Assembly: GCF_003946015.1 (NCBI RefSeq)
Contig: NZ_RHNU01000018.1
Span: forward strand, 1 to 49,663
Reading direction: 5' to 3'
Length of the DNA stretch: 49,663 nucleotides
From: Companilactobacillus insicii
GTDB lineage: Bacteria > Bacillota > Bacilli > Lactobacillales > Lactobacillaceae
The number at the start of each line of letters is the position of its first letter. The stretch's first letter is position 1. Positions 8,892 through 16,238 of this stretch are shown here, in pieces. The notes beneath the pieces are model-generated. The model was not told the DNA's origin. It did no database searches and was given only the letters and a program-made list of their open reading frames with translations. Position numbers and translations under genes: made by a program.

Positions 8892-10655
8892 ATGTTTTTA
8901 CTATTTATATTACTAACACTTGAATTTACAGTATTATCGTATTTTCCATTTGTGTATGCTTTGGTCAAGAATAAAAACTCCAAATTAGGGGTACAGTTAC
9001 ATATTGCAATTCAGATAGCTTTGTTCTTGGTTTCTTTGTTTGTTGTTTATTTTATTGGACCTGATCAAACTTGGAAATCAGTTTTAGAGAACAACCTATT
9101 GATGCTAGCTATATCAGCGGCTTTGCATGGTGTTGTTTTAGCTATTTCAAAACGCTCAACACATAAATTTGAAGGGAAACTTTTGTTTACCGCAGTGGGT
9201 TCTGCCCTGTCATTAGGAGTTGTAATAGTTGTGATTATTATAGCTGGTTATGCAACGACTAAGTCAGTTGCTAAAATTACTGATGTGACTGAGAATTCAA
9301 CGACGAAAACTGCGCCGATGCCACTTATTAATTCAAAAAGTAAAGAAGTTCCAGTTGTTAATTCATATAAGACTGTCCGAAATCAAATGCAAAATTCGTT
9401 GTCGAATGTTCCAGATTCAAATGTTTACTCGTTGAATCACGCGCGAGTTCAGTTTTATCACGATAAGTTAGTGTATGTTGCACCATTGGACTTTGATGGT
9501 TCGTTCTTTAGATACAACCATTATAAAAAGGTGCCTGGTTACTTTATTGTTGATGCGACTTCTAAAAATGCTAAACCAAAATTCATCAGTAAGAGTATGA
9601 AATATACTCCTTCGGCATACTTTGGGCATGATGCTGGTCGAAGAATTTATGCTTCAATCGTTGGACGCGGTTTAGTTATTTCTGGTAATGCGCCACAACT
9701 TGAAATCAATGAATCAGGGCATCCTTATTATGTGCAAACTTTGTACAAGCAATATGGGATGTCTCAACGAAAGAATTATCGAAAAATTTATGTAGCTGTT
9801 TTAGATTCAGTCACTGGTAAAGTAAATATTTATAAACAAGGTGAACAACCAAAATGGATCGATGTTACTTTTGATCCTAATATTGCAAGTGACAAGATTT
9901 ATTCTTATGCGACTGAACGTAACGGTTGGTGGAATGCGCATGGATTCGGTGGTTCGCGTTTAGGAGTTATGAAGTCAGTTGATAACGTTGGTACTGAGGG
10001 TAAAGATGACATCTTTACACCGATTGCCTATAAGAAGGATATTTATTACTTTACTTCAATGACAAGTAATAATAAGAAACAGACGTCAGTTCTAGGCTAC
10101 ATGTACGTTAATGCTAAGACGGGCAAGACTTATTATTATCGTGAAGAGGCAGACGCAATGACACCTAATCGTGCTGATAGTTTGGCCGAAAATCGGATGA
10201 AACAGACACAATGGAAGGCTAATATGCCGCTGCTATATCGTATCGATGGTAAGCCTACTTGGGTCGTTTCGATGATTGATGATAATGGTGCTTTCATGTC
10301 ATATGTTTATCTGTTAGCAAATGGTAATGGTACTCAAGATACTGTTGCTGTGGGAACTGATGCTAAGTCTACTTTGCAAAAATATCGTAATTTATTCAAT
10401 TCTGACTTGGGTACAGCAAGTTCTTCATACTCAGGTAAGAAGCAGAAGTTTGGTGGCACTATTAAGCGTGTTGTCAAAGTTAATAATAGTGAAGTTGCCT
10501 TTCTGATGAATGATAAAGAAAATGTCTTCTATGCTTCAATCAAGGATTATCCTCGAAATATGTTTGTTCAAAGCGGAGATGAAGTTAGTTTTACTGGATA
10601 TAAAGATGGTAAGACGGTTGTTGTTGTTAAAGATATTAACAATAAGAATCTTTAA
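8892..10655 (+). CDS. Membrane protein with large extracytoplasmic domain, unknown function
   Basis: The 587-residue protein starts with four predicted transmembrane helices (about 1-25, 34-56, 66-84 and 97-122). A Ser/Thr-rich linker and a domain of roughly 430 residues probably outside the membrane follow. The outer domain has repeated beta-rich segments such as YFIVDATSKNAKPKFI, VAVLDSVTGKVNIYKQGE and GYMYVNAKTGKTYYY, which resemble blades of a propeller-like or PepSY/YP-repeat fold; no enzyme motif was found. GGGGGATG-type site precedes the start. I do not recognise a named family; a cell-surface role is inferred only from topology. Confidence 0.7.
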   Translation: MFLLFILLTLEFTVLSYFPFVYALVKNKNSKLGVQLHIAIQIALFLVSLFVVYFIGPDQTWKSVLENNLLMLAISAALHGVVLAISKRSTHKFEGKLLFTAVGSALSLGVVIVVIIIAGYATTKSVAKITDVTENSTTKTAPMPLINSKSKEVPVVNSYKTVRNQMQNSLSNVPDSNVYSLNHARVQFYHDKLVYVAPLDFDGSFFRYNHYKKVPGYFIVDATSKNAKPKFISKSMKYTPSAYFGHDAGRRIYASIVGRGLVISGNAPQLEINESGHPYYVQTLYKQYGMSQRKNYRKIYVAVLDSVTGKVNIYKQGEQPKWIDVTFDPNIASDKIYSYATERNGWWNAHGFGGSRLGVMKSVDNVGTEGKDDIFTPIAYKKDIYYFTSMTSNNKKQTSVLGYMYVNAKTGKTYYYREEADAMTPNRADSLAENRMKQTQWKANMPLLYRIDGKPTWVVSMIDDNGAFMSYVYLLANGNGTQDTVAVGTDAKSTLQKYRNLFNSDLGTASSSYSGKKQKFGGTIKRVVKVNNSEVAFLMNDKENVFYASIKDYPRNMFVQSGDEVSFTGYKDGKTVVVVKDINNKNL

Positions 10656-10658
10656 AAA

Positions 10659-10693
10659 AGTGCTATTAGCGATTTTGCTAATAGCATTTTTTT
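10659..10693 (+). terminator. Intrinsic terminator after the large membrane protein
   Basis: Perfect 10-bp stem tgctattagc/gctaatagca (10661-10670/10677-10686) followed by a T-run. Confidence 0.92.
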
Positions 10694-10717
10694 GGAATTC
10701 ACAATTAAATTAGATAC

Positions 10718-10752
10718 TAAAAAAGCCGCAAACACAAGGCTTACGGCTTTAC
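10718..10752 (-). terminator. Original host terminator of tRNA-Glu, now 32 kb from the gene
   Basis: The minus strand reads a stem aaagccg/cggcttt (plus 10722-10728/10744-10750) extended by a G-U and A-T pairs, followed by TTTTTT. It lies just outside attL, where the 3' flank of the tRNA was before integration. Confidence 0.65.
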
Positions 10753-10776
10753 TAGTATTACAATAATTCACAAACT

Positions 10777-10793
10777 ATCACCCGTATGGGAAT
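10777..10793. other. attL core
   Basis: The 17-nt sequence atcacccgtatgggaat is identical to 43040-43056, where it forms the 3' part (T arm and acceptor) of the tRNA-Glu gene. Sequence on either side differs between the two copies, so this is the left prophage boundary. Confidence 0.92.
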
Positions 10794-10837
10794 ATATAGG
10801 CGACCTAAAAGACTGGTATCACTGACTTTCTAACTTG

Positions 10838-10858
10838 TTTGTGCCCTATTTGTGCCCC
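10838..10858. repeat. Left pair of integrase arm-type sites
   Basis: Two direct copies of tttgtgccc(c) at 10838-10846 and 10849-10858 are spaced 11 bp, one helical turn, about 45 bp inside attL. The same pair occurs inside the right end, in the same orientation. Confidence 0.7.
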
Positions 10859-10864
10859 AAAATA

Positions 10865-11995
10865 TCATCCTAAGTTTTCATCTAATATTTGGTTAGTTTT
10901 TTCTTCTTGTTCTTTCTTACCATTTTGAAGAAGGTGAGCATAAGTGCTTAAAGTTATAGCTATATTCTTGTGACCTAATCTTTGAGAGACATAAGCTATA
11001 TCTACGCCGTGAGAAATTAGAATTGATGCGTGTGTATGTCGTAATCCATGGAAAGTGATAATAGGTAATATCTCCAGTTTTTTTAATTTATCCGATAAAG
11101 CCTGATTGGCAGCACTATCAGAAATGATATTAAAATTAGAATTTTTGAATACTAGATTCTGTTCGTCTCTGTATCCCTTTTTTAAAAATAGCTCTTGTTG
11201 TTCTTTTTTTAGTTGTTTAAGTATTGTTATGAGTGAATTTGAAATAGCAATTTCACGATCAGAAGTTTCAGTTTTTACCTTTTTGAAATCCTGAACTTTT
11301 GAATAATCAAATCCATGTTTAATATAAACAGTTTTCTTTTTAAAATGAACATTATCCCATGTCAATCCAGAAACTTCACCAATACGACATCCAGTCATTA
11401 ATGAAAATATTATCTCATAATTAACCATCTTATTCATTGAAGCATGTTTTAAACAATCTGATTTTAAGGCTTTAGCATCATTTTCATTGATGTATTTGGC
11501 TTCCTCAGGTTTACTTGCTTTTTGACTTGCTATAGTAACGCCGTGAGTAAAGTCAGTATAAATAATACGTTCTTGAATAGCATCTTGAACAATTGCCCGA
11601 ATTCGACTATTTAATTTAGATATGCTCTCTTTGACGTGAGTTTTACCATACGTGTTAAGCATCTTTTGATATCCCATTTTGGTAACATCTTTTAATTTTG
11701 TATCTTTAAAATGATTTTCAATTTCAACGGGTATTAAAGAATATATATAATAGCTATGCTCAGTAATATTTCCTTTTTTATAAGTTTCTATCCATTCTTT
11801 TGAATAAGCTACAAATGAAACATTTTCTTTTTTTGAAATGCCTGACTGAAGGTGTTTCGTCTCTACATCAATACCTGCTATTTTAGCTTCTTTTGAAGTG
11901 GAAAATCCAGATTTAGATATTGATTTACGTTTACCTTCAGAATCATAGTATTTGACTCTATACGTCCAAGTTTTGCCACGTTTATATACTTCCAT
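10865..11995 (-). CDS. int: Phage integrase, tyrosine recombinase
   Basis: The 376-residue enzyme catalyses site-specific recombination between phage and tRNA-Glu attachment sites. An AP2-like arm-binding N-terminal region (YRVKYYDSEGKRKSISKSGF) and a SAM-like core-binding domain (about 57-155) precede the catalytic domain. Catalytic residues are Arg204 (TGCRIGE), His316 and Arg319 (HGLRH), His342 (LGHKN) and nucleophile Tyr352 (STYAHLL). The ATG at 11995 follows a perfect GGAGG (12004-12008); a 29-codon in-frame extension from 12082 has no ribosome binding site and crosses a stem-loop. The gene ends next to the left arm sites, as is usual. Confidence 0.96.
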   Translation of the reverse strand: MEVYKRGKTWTYRVKYYDSEGKRKSISKSGFSTSKEAKIAGIDVETKHLQSGISKKENVSFVAYSKEWIETYKKGNITEHSYYIYSLIPVEIENHFKDTKLKDVTKMGYQKMLNTYGKTHVKESISKLNSRIRAIVQDAIQERIIYTDFTHGVTIASQKASKPEEAKYINENDAKALKSDCLKHASMNKMVNYEIIFSLMTGCRIGEVSGLTWDNVHFKKKTVYIKHGFDYSKVQDFKKVKTETSDREIAISNSLITILKQLKKEQQELFLKKGYRDEQNLVFKNSNFNIISDSAANQALSDKLKKLEILPIITFHGLRHTHASILISHGVDIAYVSQRLGHKNIAITLSTYAHLLQNGKKEQEEKTNQILDENLG

Positions 11996-12014
11996 GAGTA
12001 TTCCTCCAGTATGG

Positions 12015-12118
12015 TATACTAAAGGAGCTAAAAGGGTACAGTAGTCCCATTTAGTATAGATTTCGTTTAAGTCATATCCCATCTACTTTGGTCGGTGAGG
12101 GATATGGCTTTTTTTTTT
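12015..12118 (+). ncRNA. Candidate small RNA divergent from and overlapping the int leader
   Basis: On the plus strand an extended -10 box (TGGTATACT, 12012-12020) lies upstream of a strong Rho-independent terminator: stem catatccc/gggatatg (12073-12080/12099-12106) followed by ten T. No gene on this strand explains the terminator. A transcript from about 12027 to 12118 would be roughly 90 nt and complementary to the int mRNA leader. The segment also contains a 9-bp inverted repeat tatactaaa/tttagtata (12015-12023/12050-12058), which gives a mirror-image TATACT that could serve int. Confidence 0.4.
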
Positions 12119-12121
12119 AAT

Positions 12122-12751
12122 TTAATTAATTTTAGGCAATGATTCACTTTGCCAATATTCATCAACGAATACTGGTATCTTAGTAGAATCAAAGTTTTTA
12201 ACATTTAAATCATTCAGTTTTGAACCATTAATTTTAGCAGTGGCTACAATTTCATCTTTTGTATTGCCACCCGAATCTGTCATTGGTAACTTTGCAAATA
12301 TTTCAATATTTGATAATTGGTTATAATCAAATTTTTGCTTTGTTGTTTTTAAAATGTCGGTCATTTCCATAAGGATTCCACGAACGGCCATTTTTTCAGT
12401 GATTGCAGATTTGAGTTTGAAATTAACAACCGCAACATTTTTTCCACTATCATCAGGTGATATTGATATATTTTCGTATTTAACATCTGGTGAATTATTG
12501 ACAATAGCTTTTTTATAAGTGTCACTTGTCAATTTTAATGGTAGTGTCTCTTTTTTTTCTTTTGGTTTTACTTTAGCCTTAGGTTTCACAGTTTCCTGCT
12601 TAGTAGTGGATTTATTACTACTTGCACTATTATCTTTTGACGGATTTAAACTGCCATAAGCCCATAATGCAAGGACCACAATAACCCAAAACCAAATCCT
12701 TTTATAAAAGGGTTTCTTCTTATTGCTATCTTCTTTCTTTCCCTTAACCAT
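12122..12751 (-). CDS. Membrane-anchored protein, possible lysogenic conversion or superinfection exclusion
   Basis: The 209-residue protein has a basic N-terminus, one transmembrane helix (about 20-35), a Ser/Lys-rich stalk and an outer domain of about 140 residues (SDTYKKAIVNN... to the C-terminus). There is no lipobox, so it is an anchored protein with its domain outside the cell. No enzyme motif is visible. Its place between integrase and repressor, in the orientation transcribed in lysogens, is where many Gram-positive prophages carry superinfection-exclusion or conversion genes; that role is inferred from position and topology only. Confidence 0.75.
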   Translation of the reverse strand: MVKGKKEDSNKKKPFYKRIWFWVIVVLALWAYGSLNPSKDNSASSNKSTTKQETVKPKAKVKPKEKKETLPLKLTSDTYKKAIVNNSPDVKYENISISPDDSGKNVAVVNFKLKSAITEKMAVRGILMEMTDILKTTKQKFDYNQLSNIEIFAKLPMTDSGGNTKDEIVATAKINGSKLNDLNVKNFDSTKIPVFVDEYWQSESLPKIN

Positions 12752-12810
12752 ATCTATTCCTCCAATAACATTTTCAGCTTTTAAAGTCGTTCAGCTTGTT
12801 GGACTTAAAA

Positions 12811-13215
12811 TTAATAATTCTTGTAAAATTCTTCATTAACAACTGATTCTAAATACTGTGGTATTTTAAATGCTCTCATAAAATCAATACTGTTAAATTC
12901 TTCTATCCGTTTTTCATACGTATAATAGGGCAACAATAATTTGATTGCCTGTACATTTGCTCGTCCTTCAATTCCGTATTTAGAAGGAGAGAAGTACAAA
13001 CAGTTGGAATCATCTTTATTTATAAGATGTCCCATTTCATGGGCTAGCTGAAGTGGCAATTGTTCTGGGTCGTGCCAACTTCCGTTAACTACGATTGTTT
13101 TTGTATACGGATTAACAGCAGATGGTGTACGGCTAGAAAATCTATTATCGACTATGACACTATAGCCAAAGTCCATGGCTTTATTCATTAAAGAAGCCAT
13201 TATGTCATTAATCAT
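12811..13215 (-). CDS. ImmA/IrrE family metallopeptidase
   Basis: The 134-residue zinc peptidase has the motif H59-E-M-G-H63 in QLAHEMGHLIN and the family pattern GRANVQAIKLLLP. In ICEBs1 and related elements such proteins cleave the partner repressor to trigger induction. The ATG at 13215 is used because GGAGGGG lies just upstream, inside the end of the repressor gene; the two reading frames overlap by 8 bp, indicating translational coupling with the repressor. Confidence 0.9.
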   Translation of the reverse strand: MINDIMASLMNKAMDFGYSVIVDNRFSSRTPSAVNPYTKTIVVNGSWHDPEQLPLQLAHEMGHLINKDDSNCLYFSPSKYGIEGRANVQAIKLLLPYYTYEKRIEEFNSIDFMRAFKIPQYLESVVNEEFYKNY

Positions 13216-13534
13216 TCTTTTCCCCTCCACGCAATAAGCGTTTCATTAATTCAATATCTTCAGGTGGTATTGGACGTCCTTCAAACGTCATAATCACATC
13301 ATTATCGGCAAGGTCAACTTGTTTTTTCTTATCGGTATCAGATGTCTCACCAGTAAGATATTCAACGGTCACACCTAAAGTATTTGCGATTGCTCTCAAT
13401 GAATCGTACTTAGGATTTACTCCTTGATTGTACCTATAAATAGCGTTGGTACTCATTCCAGATTTTTCAGCGACTTGTTTTAAAGTAAGTCCTCTTTCTT
13501 TAGAAACTTTTTTAATTCTTTCAAACGTTGTCAT
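13208..13534 (-). CDS. CI-like phage repressor, XRE family
   Basis: The 108-residue protein has an N-terminal helix-turn-helix (TLKQVAEKSGMSTNAIYRYNQG, about 17-38) and a short charged C-terminal tail. It lacks the LexA-type autopeptidase domain, so release from repression is expected through the adjacent ImmA/IrrE peptidase or the antirepressor. The ATG at 13534 has GGAGAAGGA upstream; the longer frame to 13585 would cross this site. Its likely operators are the repeats at 13575-13637 and 13747-13764. Confidence 0.9.
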   Translation of the reverse strand: MTTFERIKKVSKERGLTLKQVAEKSGMSTNAIYRYNQGVNPKYDSLRAIANTLGVTVEYLTGETSDTDKKKQVDLADNDVIMTFEGRPIPPEDIELMKRLLRGGEKND

Positions 13535-13574
13535 ATCGGTCCTTCTCCACGTTCGATGAAAAAACAATACAGTA

Positions 13575-13637
13575 AAATTACACAAAAGTATTTACAAATT
13601 ACACAAAAGTATTTACAAATTACACAACTGTGTTATT
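13575..13637. promoter_or_regulatory. Three tandem 21-bp operator-like repeats
   Basis: Units at 13575-13595, 13596-13616 and 13617-13637 begin aaattacacaa; the first two are identical (continuing aagtatttac), the third continues ctgtgttatt and contains the palindrome aacacagttgtgt. The 21-bp period puts all copies on one helix face. They lie just upstream of the repressor start, so they probably bind the repressor and/or Cro. Confidence 0.75.
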
Positions 13638-13677
13638 ATTAATTCATCAAGTAATTGAGCAACAAAAACACAAGCGG

Positions 13678-13711
13678 TTGTTGATAAGCTTTGGCGAGCA
13701 GGAATCAACAA
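13678..13711 (+). other. Stem-loop in the genetic-switch intergenic region
   Basis: An 8-bp inverted repeat ttgttgat/atcaacaa (13678-13685/13704-13711) has an 18-nt loop. It lies between the two operator clusters; role unknown. Confidence 0.4.
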
Positions 13712-13746
13712 ACGTTAATAAAGGTTTATTTGCTATGCCTTTATAG

Positions 13747-13764
13747 TACACAACTGTGTTATTA
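13747..13764. promoter_or_regulatory. Operator-like site near cro
   Basis: Eighteen bases identical to 13621-13638, with the palindromic core acacaactgtgt. It overlaps a TATAGT box (13742-13747), so binding here would block rightward transcription into cro. No good -35 box could be assigned. Confidence 0.7.
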
Positions 13765-13809
13765 CTGTCAACAACTTGATAAACAAATAACAGTAAAGGA
13801 GTTGATTAC

Positions 13810-14013
13810 ATGCCAGAACAACAATTCGCAAAGGTAGCACATGACGTTGAGCGTTCAATTAAGGTCGCATTGCTTAATCGAGATATGACTCAAAAAGAGT
13901 TAGCTGAATTAATTCATGCTAATCCACAACAATTGAATAGAGCTATTAAAGGCGACATGACACCTAAGTCACGTGAACTACGTGAACAAGTAGCACGAGT
14001 TTTAAATCTATAA
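13810..14013 (+). CDS. Cro-like XRE transcriptional regulator
   Basis: The 67-residue helix-turn-helix protein (MTQKELAELIHANPQQLNRAIKG, about 26-48) is the first gene on the early rightward transcript, opposite the CI-like repressor. AAAGGAG lies upstream. By position and size it is the Cro counterpart that favours the lytic route. Confidence 0.85.
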   Translation: MPEQQFAKVAHDVERSIKVALLNRDMTQKELAELIHANPQQLNRAIKGDMTPKSRELREQVARVLNL

Positions 14014-14031
14014 AAAAGAAGGCGAGAAATA

Positions 14032-14808
14032 ATGAACAACTTACAAGAATTTAATTTTAAAGGAAACAATGTACGGACAGTGCAAATTGACAGCAAACCT
14101 TATTTTGTGGGTAAAGATGTGGCTGACATTCTTGGCTATAAAAATGGAAGCCGAGATATAAATAAACATGTAGATGATGACGATAAGCTGAAGTACCAAA
14201 TCAGTACCGCAGGTCAATTACGTGAACAAACAGTTATTAACGAATCGGGGTTATATAGTTTAATTCTTTCTAGTAAATTACCGGCTGCAAAAGAATTCAA
14301 ACGTTGGGTTACATCAGAAGTTTTACCCACTATCAGAAAGCATGGTGCTTACTTAACTGATTCCGCAATTGAACAAACGTTAACTGATCCAGATTATTTA
14401 ATCAAATTAGCTACACAGCTTAAGACAGAACGTGAGGGTAGGTTGATTGCTGAACAGCAAGTTGCGGAAGACAGACCAAAAGTTACTTATTATGACAAAG
14501 TTCTCGCTAATCCATCATTAGTAACTATAACTATCATTGCTAAAGATTACGGGATGAGTGGTAGAGAAATGAATGCCAAACTTCATGAACTTGGAATTCA
14601 ATATAAACAAGGTAAAACGTGGTTACTTTATTCTAAATATCAACATAACGGTTGGACTCATTCAGATACAACGATGGTCAAACGAAAAGATGGAACTGAA
14701 AAGGCTGTTTTAAACACTAAGTGGACTCAAAAAGGACGTTTGGGACTATATGAAGTTCTTAAACAGCACAATATTTATCCTATGATTGAACAACTTATGG
14801 AGGTCTAG
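14032..14808 (+). CDS. Phage antirepressor, Bro-N plus KilA-C (ANT) domains
   Basis: The 258-residue protein has an N-terminal Bro-N domain (about 1-105: KPYFVGKDVADILGYKN, VINESGLYSLILSSKLPAAKEFKRWVTSEVLPTIRKHG) and a C-terminal ANT/KilA-C domain (about 140-250: KVTYYDKVLANPSLVTITIIAKDYGMSG). Such proteins counter repressors or act as DNA-binding regulators. It starts 18 bp after cro in the same operon. Confidence 0.92.
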   Translation: MNNLQEFNFKGNNVRTVQIDSKPYFVGKDVADILGYKNGSRDINKHVDDDDKLKYQISTAGQLREQTVINESGLYSLILSSKLPAAKEFKRWVTSEVLPTIRKHGAYLTDSAIEQTLTDPDYLIKLATQLKTEREGRLIAEQQVAEDRPKVTYYDKVLANPSLVTITIIAKDYGMSGREMNAKLHELGIQYKQGKTWLLYSKYQHNGWTHSDTTMVKRKDGTEKAVLNTKWTQKGRLGLYEVLKQHNIYPMIEQLMEV

Positions 14809-14811
14809 CCA

Positions 14812-15135
14812 ATGCCACAAACTATTAAGGCTGAAATTGTGATTGAAGTACCAGATGATCATGTCATTATTTCAACTGCAGAATTTAATGAATACCAATC
14901 GTTAAAAGATGATGGGCGTTGGTGGACTTCTAAAGACATTGAACAACGATACAACCACAAAATGGATTGGTTCAAACAAAAAATCTTGTATGTTCCCAAG
15001 TTTAAAAAGATTTTAGATTCCAAAAATGGTGGTTTCGTTCACTATTCCGATTTAGATGATGGACGTTATTGGAGCTTTGAGCCGAAACGATTCAAAAAAT
15101 TTATGGAAGATAATTTTGCTGAAATTAATTCTTAA
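14812..15135 (+). CDS. DUF771 family phage protein
   Basis: The 107-residue protein carries the family pattern W-W-T/S-KDIEQRY...WFKQKIL near the middle and GRYWSFEPKRFKKFMEDNF at the end. DUF771 proteins are common in early regions of Gram-positive phages, and the WTSKDIEQRYN segment resembles a helix-turn-helix. Function is not established. Its ATG is 3 bp after the antirepressor stop, with GGAGG in the preceding gene. Confidence 0.82.
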   Translation: MPQTIKAEIVIEVPDDHVIISTAEFNEYQSLKDDGRWWTSKDIEQRYNHKMDWFKQKILYVPKFKKILDSKNGGFVHYSDLDDGRYWSFEPKRFKKFMEDNFAEINS

Positions 15136-15148
15136 GGAGCAAAGTTTT

Positions 15149-15274
15149 ATGAGAAGTATTCCAGTACCAATGATTATATGGTTACCAATCTTAGTCTGGT
15201 TCGTGACTTACCAGCTTACTAAGGCTGGTGGATTAAAAAAGTGGCTAAAAAAATATACAGATTTCTATATGTAA
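15149..15274 (+). CDS. Small membrane protein
   Basis: A 41-residue protein beginning MRSIPVPMIIW with one hydrophobic helix (about 7-23) and a basic tail (GGLKKWLKKYTD). AAGGAG precedes the ATG. Single-helix peptides like this are frequent in phage early operons; no function is known. Confidence 0.65.
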   Translation: MRSIPVPMIIWLPILVWFVTYQLTKAGGLKKWLKKYTDFYM

Positions 15275-15286
15275 AGGAGGGATGTT

Positions 15287-15454
15287 ATGAGTGCATTAAA
15301 AAAAGCCATCTCATGTGGTGATGAGATAACTTTAAAAAACGTAAGGTTCAAAGGTTCAATTATTTCTGGTCAAACATCGATTCCTTTAAACCATAATGTT
15401 CTGCAACTTGTTTACAAGAATCTAAGTAAAATTCTTCATGCAATGAAGCTTTGA
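15287..15454 (+). CDS. Small protein overlapping a convergent gene
   Basis: A 55-residue frame beginning MSALKKAISCGDEITL, with AAAGGAGG well placed before its ATG. Its last 32 codons lie on the opposite strand of the convergent gene 15360-15644. The first half looks like an ordinary small phage protein; the second half may be read-through into antisense sequence, possibly after an insertion here. Unknown function. Confidence 0.45.
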   Translation: MSALKKAISCGDEITLKNVRFKGSIISGQTSIPLNHNVLQLVYKNLSKILHAMKL

Positions 15455-15644
15455 AATTATCTAAAAGTAAAGAAGTTAGGGCATCGGAATTAACTTTTAA
15501 AAACTTATCAATTAGTTCTGTTGCAGTCGGATTAACTAATTGATGATCTGTTTCATTGAACTTAAATTCTCTTAATGTTTTAGACATTGCAGTGTCTAAT
15601 GCTTTCTGAGCGTTCACATTGTTATTAATATGAATATTTTCCAT
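15360..15644 (-). CDS. Unknown protein encoded against the early operon
   Basis: The 94-residue protein begins MENIHINNNVNAQKALD, helical throughout, no membrane segment. AGAAAGGAAGTG lies upstream of the ATG at 15644. It is the only leftward gene inside the rightward early operon and is therefore presumably expressed from its own promoter, perhaps in the lysogen. No family recognised; a moron, defence or anti-defence role is a possibility, not a finding. Confidence 0.6.
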   Translation of the reverse strand: MENIHINNNVNAQKALDTAMSKTLREFKFNETDHQLVNPTATELIDKFLKVNSDALTSLLLDNFKASLHEEFYLDSCKQVAEHYGLKESMFDQK

Positions 15645-15696
15645 TATTATCACTTCCTTTCTCAAGAAAAATTATATCAAAGAAGGAGAAATTTAA

Positions 15697-15801
15697 ATGG
15701 ACAACTTAGAAATTAAAACTGACGCCGATTATGATCCAAATGGCGATTGTGAACCTTATGATGTCATGGTTGACGATAAATTAACGGAGGAAAACGAATG
15801 A
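15697..15801 (+). CDS. Small acidic protein
   Basis: A 34-residue, strongly acidic product (about a third Asp/Glu) with AAGGAG upstream and a 4-bp ATGA overlap with the next gene, which suggests translational coupling. The end of the frame also holds the ribosome binding site ACGGAGG for the next gene. Function unknown. Confidence 0.55.
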   Translation: MDNLEIKTDADYDPNGDCEPYDVMVDDKLTEENE

Positions 15802-16052
15802 CTATTAATAAAGACATATTAGCAATCAACGAAGCACTTGATCAATTTAGTAAAGCTAGTGAATCAGTTGGATATGCTAACGGATCAATCGGTGAATTAC
15901 TAGAGATAAGAGATGCCACATTAAACAAAGATGATCGAGATGCCTATAGTTCTCAAATTGAACGTATGGATTGCAGATTAGATGTTTTAAGAAATGAGCA
16001 GATAAGAGCTAGAGAAGACGTGCAAAAAGCTTTTGAACAATACTACTCATAG
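15798..16052 (+). CDS. Hypothetical helical phage protein
   Basis: The 84-residue protein is helical with heptad-like spacing (IGELLEIRDATL, QIERMDCRLDVLRNEQIRAREDVQKAF), so probably a coiled-coil oligomer. Coupled to the gene before it by an ATGA overlap. No family recognised. Confidence 0.7.
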   Translation: MTINKDILAINEALDQFSKASESVGYANGSIGELLEIRDATLNKDDRDAYSSQIERMDCRLDVLRNEQIRAREDVQKAFEQYYS

Positions 16053-16067
16053 AAGGGAGGTGAGCAC

Positions 16068-16238
16068 ATGAACCGAATTAAAGAGCTACGTAAAGAAAAT
16101 CATTGGACACAAACAAAGTGGGAGCGTGGATATGCAAATCCACCGATCAATGATTTCCACACGTTAGCACAGATTTTTAAAGTATCAATGGAATATTTAG
16201 GAGGTTACAGCAATGAACGCAATAGACGTGATAACTGA
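16068..16238 (+). pseudogene. XRE regulator with an internal deletion of the helix-turn-helix
   Basis: A 56-residue frame with GAAGGGAGGTG before its ATG. It starts like an XRE protein (MNRIKELRKENHWTQ) and then jumps directly to TKWERGYANPPINDFHTLAQIF...YLGG. Intact family members have about 15 residues (second helix, turn, recognition helix start) between TQ and SKWERG. The deletion is in frame, so a short protein could be made, but it should not bind DNA normally. Confidence 0.65.

Noticed and set aside
11993-12082. N-terminal extension of the integrase to 12082
   Set aside because: The ATG at 11995 has a perfect GGAGG; the extension has no ribosome binding site and covers the inverted repeat.
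13575-13637. CRISPR array
   Set aside because: The three 21-bp units are contiguous with no spacers and sit at the repressor promoter, so they are operators.
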